This document shows positions 1-5,184 of a stretch of DNA of 5,184 nucleotides, piece by piece. Below the pieces are notes generated by a model. It made no database searches, had not been told where the DNA came from, and worked only from the letters and a program-made list of their open reading frames with translations. The stretch spans positions 1 through 5,184 of the forward strand of contig JAATFR010000126.1 in NCBI GenBank assembly GCA_015655095.1, in the 5' to 3' direction. The position numbers and the translations under genes are program-made. This stretch comes from Hyphomicrobiales bacterium. GTDB lineage: Bacteria > Pseudomonadota > Alphaproteobacteria > Parvibaculales > Parvibaculaceae. Position 1 is the stretch's first letter; the number at the start of each line of letters is the position of its first letter.

Positions 1-84
1 CTCGCGCTCGCCGAGCTTCAGGGGCTGATGCGCCTGCCCGACACGCACCCGGTCGTGGAAATAGTGAGTTAGATCGAACATCAT
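1..84 (-). CDS. Unidentified protein, N-terminal fragment (cut by window edge)
   Basis: An open frame of 28 codons starts at ATG 84 (a second ATG follows directly at 81) and runs off the left edge without a stop. It begins MMFDLTHYFHDRVRV and continues through a polar stretch ending in KLGERE. The start is supported by an AAAGG ribosome binding site at 91-95, six bases upstream, which overlaps the lolA stop codon. The gap to lolA is only 9 bases, so it is probably the last visible gene of the same transcript. I do not recognise the family. No signal peptide or membrane segment is visible in the part present. In many alphaproteobacteria lolA is followed by xthA (exonuclease III), but this N-terminus does not resemble the MKI-type start of that enzyme. 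A competing plus-strand frame (1-72, ending in TAG) is open too but has no start in view. Confidence 0.6.
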   Translation of the reverse strand, partial: MMFDLTHYFHDRVRVGQAHQPLKLGERE

Positions 85-95
85 CGTGTGCCTTT
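85..95 (-). promoter_or_regulatory. Ribosome binding site for the ORF after lolA
   Basis: AAAGG (91-95 read on the minus strand) lies six bases before ATG 84 and overlaps the TAA of lolA (94-96). This placement is the main argument that the partial ORF at the left edge is a real gene and that it is translated from the lolA message. Confidence 0.55.
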
Positions 96-795
96 ATCGC
101 GGCTTCGCGCCGACCGCAGGCTTCTGATTGCTGCGCAGCACGAAAAGCCCGGGATCTGCCTTTATCCCCGTCTGGACATCCTGCAAGGCGATTGTTGTGT
201 TCAGGCCCTGCGCGTCGGTGACGGTCCATTCCATCAGTTCGATATGGGGCGTTGAGAAATCCAGTGCAAGCTTGCCCGGCGCCTCGCCGGACTTGTCGGC
301 GAGCACCACGCGCAGGCGGCCTGCGTCCTTGCTGACACCCAGCACACGGGCCTTATCGTCCAGTTTCACGTCCTTTTCGAGCAGAATGCCAAGCGGCGTG
401 GAGCTCAGGGGGTAGCGCTGCTCGACCTGATGGCTTTCCTGCACGATCACCCAGGTGCCATCGGCGACCACCAGCATTTTGGTTGCGCCTGAATATTCAA
501 AGCGCAACCGGCCGGGGCGTTGCAGATAGAACTTCACGTCGGTCACAGTGCCGTCCGGGGCGATCTGGAGAAACTTGCCCTGAAGATTGGTCACGCCGTT
601 GAGATAGGTGCTGACGTCCTGCAGATCCTGCCGGTTCTCCGGCGTCAGCGGCGCGGCATTGGCCGCCACGGTTGCCGCATGGGCATGTGACGGGCCTGCG
701 GTCAGCAGAGCCACAATGATGACAGCAAGACCCACAAAAGCTGCCGCCAGCAGGAATCCCTGTCTCATGCGCCTGTTATGTTTAAGGTCATTCAT
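94..795 (-). CDS. lolA: Outer-membrane lipoprotein carrier protein LolA
   Basis: LolA takes lipoproteins released by the LolCDE transporter and carries them through the periplasm to the outer membrane. Numbered from ATG 795 (233 residues), the protein has a basic start (KHNRRMRQ, 4-12), a hydrophobic segment at 14-33 and a likely signal peptidase site after AHA at about residue 40. The mature part shows LolA family features: the 'NLQGKFLQ' strand at 70-77, the alphaproteobacterial hallmark RPGRLRFEY at 93-101, and WTVTDAQG at 190-197 near the C-terminus. A mature chain of about 190 residues is normal for the family. The start is uncertain. The frame stays open upstream to TTG 897, but codons between 897 and 768 lack the G/C third-position bias of the rest, so that part is probably leader. 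ATG 768 (MRQGFLL) is equally possible and has a weak AGG close by. It follows ftsK, a linkage common in alphaproteobacteria. Confidence 0.85.
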   Translation of the reverse strand: MNDLKHNRRMRQGFLLAAAFVGLAVIIVALLTAGPSHAHAATVAANAAPLTPENRQDLQDVSTYLNGVTNLQGKFLQIAPDGTVTDVKFYLQRPGRLRFEYSGATKMLVVADGTWVIVQESHQVEQRYPLSSTPLGILLEKDVKLDDKARVLGVSKDAGRLRVVLADKSGEAPGKLALDFSTPHIELMEWTVTDAQGLNTTIALQDVQTGIKADPGLFVLRSNQKPAVGAKPR

Positions 796-949
796 GGGAT
801 AACAAATAGACATGGTTTGTGGCGGAATGAAGAAAACGCGGAGGTTGTTCCATGGCGAGAAAGGGCGAATCCGGGGCATCTGGAACGAAGCGGTCAAGGT
901 TCACCCATTCAGGTTGATGGTTTGTCAGTAATCAGAAAAGAGTGAGAAA
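796..949 (-). other. ftsK-lolA intergenic region / lolA leader
   Basis: These 154 bases separate the ftsK stop from the preferred lolA start. The first 50 bases after ftsK are AT-richer than the genes around them. I see no hairpin followed by a T run, so no intrinsic terminator, and lolA may be read through from ftsK. A TTGACC hexamer at 892-897 (minus strand) fits an alphaproteobacterial -35 box, but the sequence 17-19 bases downstream (around 869-874) does not give a good -10, so a separate lolA promoter is only a possibility. Confidence 0.4.
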
Positions 950-3499
950 TTAGTATCTTGCGCCTTCGCCCGGCTCGCCGATCAGGACCTCGCGGCGGCC
1001 TTGCGCATTGGGGGCGCTGATCACGCCCTGCTCTTCCATCATCTCGATCAGGCCTGCCGCGCGGTTGTAGCCGATCTGGAGTCGGCGCTGGATATAGCTG
1101 GTGGTGGCCTTCTTGTCGCGCGCGACGATGGCAACCGCCTTGTCGTAAAGCTCGTCTCCCTCGCCGTTGCCGCCAAAGCTCATGGTCTCAGAACCCCCGT
1201 CATCGGGTTCGTCTGTGATGGCTTCCAGATACTCAGGCGTGCCCTGACGCTTGAGGAAGCTCACGACCTTTTCCACCTCGTCGTCGGAGACGAACGGACC
1301 ATGGACACGGCGGATGCGTCCGCCGCCCGCCATGAACAGCATGTCGCCCTGTCCCAGCAACTGTTCGGCGCCCTGTTCGCCCAGAATGGTACGGCTGTCT
1401 ATCTTGGAGGTGACCTGAAAGGAGATGCGGGTCGGGAAGTTCGCCTTGATCGTGCCAGTAATGACGTCGACCGAAGGGCGCTGTGTCGCGGTGATGACAT
1501 GGATGCCCGCCGCGCGCGCCATCTGGGCAATGCGCTGGATCGCGCCTTCGATCTCCTTGCCCGCGACCATCATCAGATCGGCCATCTCGTCCACGATGAC
1601 GACGATGAAGGGCATGGGCTCAAGCTCCATGCGCTCGGTCTCGTAGATCGCCTTGCCGCTTTCCGGGTCGAAGCCGGTCTGGACCGTGCGGGAAATGGTT
1701 TCGCCCTTGCCCGCCGCTTCTGTTACGCGCTGGTTGAAACCCTCGATATTGCGCACGCCGACCTTGGACATGGAGCGGTAGCGGTTCTCCATCTCCTTCA
1801 CCACCCATTTGAGTGCAACCACCGCTTTTTTGGGATCAGTCACCACCGGTGTGAGCAGGTGGGGAATGCCGTCATAGACGGAAAGCTCCAGCATCTTGGG
1901 ATCGACCATGATCAGCTTGCACTTGTCCGGCGGCAGCCGGTAAAGCAGCGACAGAATCATGGTGTTGATGCCGACGGACTTGCCTGAGCCCGTGGTGCCC
2001 GCGATCAGCAGATGGGGCATCCGGCTCAGGTCGGAGATCACCGCCTCGCCACCGATGTTCTTGCCAAGCGCCAGCGGCAGTTTCGAGCTCGAATGCTCGA
2101 AGTCGGCTGATTCCAGCAATTCGCGCAGATAGACCATCTCGCGCTTCTGGTTCGGCAGTTCGATGCCGATGACATTGCGGCCGGGCACCACGGCGACGCG
2201 GGCCGAGACCGCGCTCATCGAGCGGGCGATGTCATCGGCGAGCGCGATCACGCGCGAGGATTTGATGCCGGGAGCGGGCGAAAGCTCATAGAGCGTGACC
2301 ACGGGGCCGGGGCGGACGTGGATGATCTCGCCGCGGATGCCAAAATCGTCCAGCACAGTTTCAAGGATGCGGGCGTTCTGCTCCAGCGCCTCGTCGGGAA
2401 GCTGGGTGCCTGCGGGCAGCACGCGCGGTTTGGCGAGCAGGCTGAGCGGCGGCAGTTCGTAGCTTCTGGGCTCGTCGAACGGCAGGGCAGGCTGCTTTTC
2501 CCGTTCGGCGCGGGCCGAGGGTTTTGTCCTGGGTGCTGGCCGGTCGACGCGCGGCGCTCGGGCGGACGTCTCGGCGGCTATTTCATCGGGAAAATCGTCC
2601 GCGTCCTCCGATGGATAATCATCCTCGAACTCATCTTCGCCCGATGCGGCGACAGGGGCGCGCACCACGCTGGCGCGCCCGGCAACCTGCGGTTCGACGC
2701 GGACGAGCGGGGCCTCCTCCTCCTTGCGGGCAAGGAGCGAGCCAAGCTTTGCCCCAAGGCCAACTTTGGCAGGGGGTGGATTGTCCACGCCGGGCCGGGT
2801 CGCGACGAGGGTTCCCGCCTTCTTTGCCTCTGCCTGCGCGCGCGCCGATCTGGGTTCCCTGCGCGCAGCGGCGGTCCGCGCCGAGGCGGATTTCCCCGTT
2901 TTCTCGCCTGAATTGGCATCTTCAAGCGAGCAGGAAAAAACGATCAGCCCGATGGAAAAAAGGGCCGAGACGGCGGCGATGATCAGATGGCCGATGCCGT
3001 TCGAGGCGAACAGGTTGGTCAGCATCAGCCCGGCATTGACGATGGCCTGGCCGATAACGCCGCCGAGCCCGGAGGCGAGTGGCCAGAACGAAGGCACCGG
3101 CAGGGTGGCGAGAAAGGCCGACATGAAGAACGTGCCCATGAACCAGCCGGAGACGCGCCAGAGGAACCCGTCGGGTTCCTGATGCTTGAGGAAGCTGTAG
3201 CCCCATGTGGCGGGCGGCGCAAAAAAGGCGGCGGCTCCCAGTCCCAGCGTTTGCAGGAGCAGATCCGAAAGATAGGCGCCGACGACGCCAAGCCAGTTCT
3301 GGGCGACGCTGCGGGTGGCGTTGTTGAGGCTGGGGTCGCTCTGGTGCCAGGTGGCGATGATGACGAGCCCGGCAAGGCAGAGAAGAATGAGGCCAAGGCC
3401 AAGCATCTCCTGCAACCGGCGGCGCATGAAGTCCATCACGGTTTCAGGTTCATTGCCGCCTTGAGACACCGGGCCGGGATGCCCCTTCGTCCGCGCCAT
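950..3499 (-). CDS. ftsK: DNA translocase FtsK
   Basis: FtsK sits at the division septum and pumps chromosomal DNA to clear it and to bring dif sites to the XerCD recombinase. All parts are present in 849 residues. The N-terminal membrane domain has hydrophobic segments at about 33-51, 72-94, 113-134 and 141-190. A linker of about 150 residues (195-344), rich in Ala, Arg, Pro and acidic residues, has an acidic run at 288-310. The alpha domain spans about 345-470. The RecA-type motor has Walker A GTTGSGKS (501-508, Lys507) and Walker B VIVDE (Asp637, Glu638). The C-terminal winged-helix gamma domain is at 782-845 (motif YIQRRLQIGYNRAA), the part that reads polar KOPS sites in the family. The linker is far shorter than in E. 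coli FtsK (1329 residues), which is usual for alphaproteobacteria. ATG 3499 is chosen because GGAGG lies upstream inside the end of dapC; only two bases separate the dapC stop from this start. Confidence 0.97.
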   Translation of the reverse strand: MARTKGHPGPVSQGGNEPETVMDFMRRRLQEMLGLGLILLCLAGLVIIATWHQSDPSLNNATRSVAQNWLGVVGAYLSDLLLQTLGLGAAAFFAPPATWGYSFLKHQEPDGFLWRVSGWFMGTFFMSAFLATLPVPSFWPLASGLGGVIGQAIVNAGLMLTNLFASNGIGHLIIAAVSALFSIGLIVFSCSLEDANSGEKTGKSASARTAAARREPRSARAQAEAKKAGTLVATRPGVDNPPPAKVGLGAKLGSLLARKEEEAPLVRVEPQVAGRASVVRAPVAASGEDEFEDDYPSEDADDFPDEIAAETSARAPRVDRPAPRTKPSARAEREKQPALPFDEPRSYELPPLSLLAKPRVLPAGTQLPDEALEQNARILETVLDDFGIRGEIIHVRPGPVVTLYELSPAPGIKSSRVIALADDIARSMSAVSARVAVVPGRNVIGIELPNQKREMVYLRELLESADFEHSSSKLPLALGKNIGGEAVISDLSRMPHLLIAGTTGSGKSVGINTMILSLLYRLPPDKCKLIMVDPKMLELSVYDGIPHLLTPVVTDPKKAVVALKWVVKEMENRYRSMSKVGVRNIEGFNQRVTEAAGKGETISRTVQTGFDPESGKAIYETERMELEPMPFIVVIVDEMADLMMVAGKEIEGAIQRIAQMARAAGIHVITATQRPSVDVITGTIKANFPTRISFQVTSKIDSRTILGEQGAEQLLGQGDMLFMAGGGRIRRVHGPFVSDDEVEKVVSFLKRQGTPEYLEAITDEPDDGGSETMSFGGNGEGDELYDKAVAIVARDKKATTSYIQRRLQIGYNRAAGLIEMMEEQGVISAPNAQGRREVLIGEPGEGARY

Positions 3500-3514
3500 C
3501 CCTACAGAACCTCC
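3500..3514 (-). promoter_or_regulatory. ftsK ribosome binding site inside the dapC 3' end
   Basis: GGAGG at 3510-3514 (minus strand) lies within the last codons of dapC, ten bases before the ftsK ATG. The dapC TAG (3502-3504) falls between the two. Ribosomes ending dapC would therefore finish next to the ftsK start, the layout expected for translational coupling. The spacing is slightly longer than ideal. Confidence 0.6.
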
Positions 3515-4692
3515 GCCATGCGTTTCAATGCTTCTTCCATTACATTTTCAGCCTCGACCAGGGCAACCCTGATGAAGGCCCGTCCCGGATTGCCCCCGAC
3601 CACGCTCTCATCATCGCGAGCCAGATAGGCGCCGGGGAGTACTTTTACGCCCGCCTCGGTCCACAGGCGGCGGGTGGCCGCCTCGCCATCCTCCACGTCG
3701 AGCCAGAGGAAAAAGCCGCCAGCCGGACGGTAGAAACCGAATCGGTTCCCCAGAATACGCTCAGCCATGTCGATTTTATGCTGATAAAGTATGCGATTGT
3801 CAGCGGCGTGGGCGTCATCTGCCCAGGCAAGGGTGGATGCGGCCAGAAGAGGCAGCGGCACCTGCGGGGCGGCGATGTTGCGCATGGAGCGGAATTTCGC
3901 GATGAACGCCCGGTCGCCCGCACAGAAGCCTGAGCGCAGGCCCGGCAGGCTGGAGCGCTTCGACAGGGAATGGAGCACGATCACATTGTCCGCCGTGCCG
4001 TCCAGCCCGAAGGCGGCCTTCAGCGCGCCGGGAGGGGCCGCGCGGTCATAGATGTCGGCATAGCATTCATCCATGGCGAGCAGAATGTCATGGTGGCGGG
4101 CAAGCCGGATGATCTCCCTGAGATAGTCGAGGTCCGCGACTGAGCCCTGCGGGTTTGCCGGGCTGCAGAAATAGATCATGGAGGTACGCGCCAGCAGCTC
4201 TTCCGGCAGGGCGGCGAAATCCGGCAGGAAGCTGTTTTCCTTCGTTGCTGCCACATAGACAGGTTCGGCGCCGGCGGCAAGCGCGGCGGCGGCATAGCAC
4301 TGGTAAAAGGGATTAGGCATCAGGATTGCGGGCTTTTTTCCAGCCTTCGCCAGCGGCGTCGCCACGATCGCCATGTTGAACAGGGCCTCCCGGGTGCCAT
4401 TGACCGGCAAAAGCTGATTTTCCGGGTCAAGCCAGCCCTCGGGCAGGCCGAAGCGCCGGTTGAGCCAACCCGTAGCCGCATTGCGGAAGGCCGGTGTGCC
4501 GATGATCGGCGGATAGCGCCCGAAATCGGCGGCATTGGCCGCGATCGCCTCCATGATGAAGGCCGGGAAGGGATGCCTGGGCTCGCCCAGCGACAGGGCG
4601 ATTGGCGGCTTTCCCGGAGCCAGCCCCTCAATGAGGGTTGCGAGCCGGGCAAACGGCGATTCGGGCAGGTCGGCGAAACGGGAAACGCTCAT
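3502..4692 (-). CDS. dapC: N-succinyldiaminopimelate aminotransferase (DapC type, PLP-dependent class I/II)
   Basis: This fold-type I aminotransferase would exchange the amino group between glutamate and N-succinyl-2-amino-6-ketopimelate in the succinylase route to meso-DAP and lysine. The sequence follows proteobacterial DapC enzymes along its length: SLGEPRHP and GRYPPIIGTPAFR early, LPVNGTREALF, PNPFYQ.Y, then SPANPQG (Asn180), MDECYADIY (Asp208, Tyr211), HSLSKRSSLPGLRSGF with PLP lysine Lys245 and Arg253, and near the C-terminus IRVALV with the carboxylate-binding Arg375. No catalytic residue is missing. Numbering is from ATG 4692 (396 residues), which matches the N-terminal length of known DapC proteins. 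GTG 4707 in the same frame has the better ribosome binding site (AAGGA, five bases away) and would add MCPRI; GAGGA lies only two to three bases before ATG 4692. ArgD can supply the same activity in many bacteria, so the substrate is inferred from family resemblance. It is the first gene of the cluster. Confidence 0.82.
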   Translation of the reverse strand: MSVSRFADLPESPFARLATLIEGLAPGKPPIALSLGEPRHPFPAFIMEAIAANAADFGRYPPIIGTPAFRNAATGWLNRRFGLPEGWLDPENQLLPVNGTREALFNMAIVATPLAKAGKKPAILMPNPFYQCYAAAALAAGAEPVYVAATKENSFLPDFAALPEELLARTSMIYFCSPANPQGSVADLDYLREIIRLARHHDILLAMDECYADIYDRAAPPGALKAAFGLDGTADNVIVLHSLSKRSSLPGLRSGFCAGDRAFIAKFRSMRNIAAPQVPLPLLAASTLAWADDAHAADNRILYQHKIDMAERILGNRFGFYRPAGGFFLWLDVEDGEAATRRLWTEAGVKVLPGAYLARDDESVVGGNPGRAFIRVALVEAENVMEEALKRMAEVL

Positions 4693-4717
4693 GATCCTCG
4701 GACACACTCAGATCCTT

Positions 4718-4749
4718 GGGAAGACCCTCGGAAAACTTCGGGAAGACCC
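4718..4749. repeat. 10-base direct repeat, two copies 22 bases apart
   Basis: GGGAAGACCC occurs at 4718-4727 and again exactly at 4740-4749 (GGGTCTTCCC on the dapC strand). The start-to-start distance of 22 bases is about two turns of DNA, so both copies face the same side of the helix. A shorter GGGAAG follows at 4753-4758. The copy nearest dapC directly adjoins the AAGGA that could serve the GTG start, so a bound protein or RNA structure here could affect dapC expression. Coding origin is unlikely, since 22 is not a multiple of three. Confidence 0.5.
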
Positions 4750-4836
4750 GCAGGGAAGTTCTGCCGGGTTCGACGGACATGAATCGGCATCGCGCCGTAC
4801 ATTGCCGCCTATCCCCCCGCGGTGCAACCTGCGGCG

Positions 4837-4865
4837 GGTAAACGCCGGTTTCTCTGCGGTTTCAA
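4837..4865 (-). promoter_or_regulatory. Candidate promoter for the dapC-ftsK cluster
   Basis: Read on the minus strand, TTGAAA (4860-4865) is followed after 17 bases by TTTACC (4837-4842). The -35 is a fair match and the spacing ideal, but the -10 is weak. The start of transcription would lie about 130-140 bases before dapC. This is a guess from box matching; it gains some weight because the GGTTTC half-sites fall on the -35 and in the spacer. Confidence 0.25.
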
Positions 4866-4883
4866 GCGCTTTCCCCTGAAACC
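4846..4883. promoter_or_regulatory. Cluster of GGTTTC/GAAACC half-sites, possible operator
   Basis: CGGTTTC occurs at 4846-4852 and again at 4857-4863, 11 bases apart (one DNA turn). The second copy also forms a perfect inverted repeat with TGAAACC: GGTTTCA at 4858-4864 and TGAAACC at 4877-4883, 12 bases between them. The 8-base palindrome AAGCGCTT (4864-4871) overlaps the left arm. Such an arrangement in a divergent promoter region suggests binding sites for a dimeric regulator, but no regulator gene is in view and the binding protein is unknown. Confidence 0.4.
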
Positions 4884-4986
4884 TGCGCCAAAAGCATGAT
4901 GAGAATTAATCTGAAGATTGTTTGCTTTTTCTGGTCAGCCGGGGGGAATGGGTCTAAAGGGTGGCGGATCGCTTTCGAGACTTCCG

Positions 4987-5184
4987 ATGAACCTTCCCCC
5001 TCAACAGCAAGACGGCCTGGCCGTCCCCCAGCGCTACTGGGCCATTTTTTCGGTCGCGCTCGCCATCACCATGGCCGTGCTGGATGGCGCCATCGCCAAC
5101 ATTGCGTTGCCCACCATTACTCGCGATCTGGGCACGAGCCCGGGCGCCGCGATCTGGATCGTCAACGGCTACCAGCTTTCCCTC
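4987..5184 (+). CDS. MFS transporter, DHA2-like drug/proton antiporter, N-terminal part (cut by window edge)
   Basis: Sixty-six codons are visible, running off the right edge. After a polar cytoplasmic start (MNLPPQQQDGLAVPQRY) the first membrane helix covers about residues 18-41 and contains MAVLDGAIANIALPTI (29-44). This is the 'LDxxIxNxALPxI' motif of the end of helix 1 in 14-helix DHA2 members of the major facilitator superfamily. DLGTSP.....WIVNGYQLSL (47-66) is the typical entry into helix 2. Family members export drugs, dyes or quaternary ammonium compounds in exchange for protons; the substrate here cannot be told. ATG 4987 is preferred because the helix-1 spacing is normal and a weak GAGA lies six bases upstream. 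ATG 4948 in frame would add MGLKGGGSLSRLP and follows a G run, so it is a possible alternative. It is transcribed away from dapC and is probably functionally unrelated to it. Confidence 0.85.
   Translation, partial: MNLPPQQQDGLAVPQRYWAIFSVALAITMAVLDGAIANIALPTITRDLGTSPGAAIWIVNGYQLSL

Larger units (their letters stand above)
4693..4986. other. Divergent intergenic region between dapC and the MFS transporter gene
   Basis: About 290 bases separate the two divergent starts. Reading from the dapC side it holds a 10-base tandem repeat (4718-4749), a six-base inverted pair AACTTC/GAAGTT (4734-4739, 4755-4760), and a GC-rich hairpin (4817-4834: CCGCGGT, loop GCA, ACC-T-GCGG with one bulged T). It also holds GGTTTC/GAAACC half-sites (4846-4883) and an AT-richer block at 4891-4930 with the near palindrome AATCT-GA-AGATT (4908-4919). 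No hairpin is followed by a T run, so none is a terminator. It must contain promoters for both directions. No tRNA or recognisable riboswitch is seen. Confidence 0.6.

Noticed and set aside
898..949. Possible terminator after ftsK
   Set aside because: The CCATCAACC and GGGTGAACC stretches do not form a good stem, and no T run follows on the minus strand.
1001..1987. 328-codon open frame on the plus strand opposite the ftsK motor domain
   Set aside because: It is antisense to the most conserved part of FtsK. Its length is explained by high GC and strong third-position bias, which remove stops from the opposite strand. The product (rich in His, Asp, Arg) resembles no family and has no supported start.
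2572..2640. Acidic run in the FtsK linker as a sign of an inserted domain
   Set aside because: Acidic and Pro-rich low-complexity linkers are normal in FtsK, and base use does not change across the stretch.
2318..3628. Several overlapping open frames on both strands across the FtsK linker and membrane region
   Set aside because: They are Arg/Pro/Gly/Ala-rich low-complexity products typical of shadow frames in GC-rich DNA, and the FtsK frame through the same stretch is continuous and complete.
4628..4780. Possible 50-codon upstream ORF on the minus strand overlapping the dapC start in another frame
   Set aside because: It starts MSVEPGRTSL and covers the tandem repeats, but there is no ribosome binding site before ATG 4780, and the part inside dapC is Arg/Pro-rich shadow sequence. 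The 22-base repeat does not keep its frame.
4535..4879. Plus-strand open frame of 114 codons over the dapC 5' end and the intergenic region
   Set aside because: It is antisense to dapC, has no family resemblance and no convincing ribosome binding site, and it would run through the divergent control region.
4922..4958. Possible promoter for the MFS gene using TTGCTT and TCTAAA
   Set aside because: The boxes are 25 bases apart, too far for a standard sigma-70 promoter, and no better pair was found nearby.

Overview
The window is GC-rich, densely packed bacterial chromosome. It carries a minus-strand gene cluster, dapC - ftsK - lolA - unknown ORF, and a divergent plus-strand MFS transporter gene that runs off the right edge. 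The short FtsK with a 150-residue linker, the FtsK-LolA neighbourhood and the 'RPGRLRFEY' type of LolA point to an alphaproteobacterium. The genus cannot be told from this stretch. Nothing here suggests a mobile element, CRISPR array, phage or RNA gene, and base and codon use look uniform across the three main genes.

Layout from right to left along the minus-strand transcript: a divergent intergenic region (4693-4986) holds repeated GGTTTC/GAAACC half-sites, a GC-rich hairpin and a tandem GGGTCTTCCC repeat. It is followed by dapC (N-succinyldiaminopimelate aminotransferase, meso-DAP/lysine synthesis), whose stop codon is 2 bases from the ftsK start. ftsK encodes the septal DNA translocase and is complete, with membrane, linker, motor and gamma domains. 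After about 150 bases comes lolA (periplasmic lipoprotein carrier). A new reading frame with a good ribosome binding site starts 9 bases after lolA and leaves the window at position 1.

Functionally the cluster is an envelope and division set: a precursor for peptidoglycan cross-links, chromosome clearance at the septum, and lipoprotein delivery to the outer membrane. The transporter at the right edge looks like a DHA2-type drug/proton antiporter and is transcribed away from the cluster. The two directions share the intergenic region, which is the least explained part of the window.

Most of the window is ordinary housekeeping DNA. I found no convincing new biological system. The points worth checking are the repeat architecture upstream of dapC, the tight dapC-ftsK junction, the uncertain starts of dapC and lolA, and the unidentified ORF after lolA.
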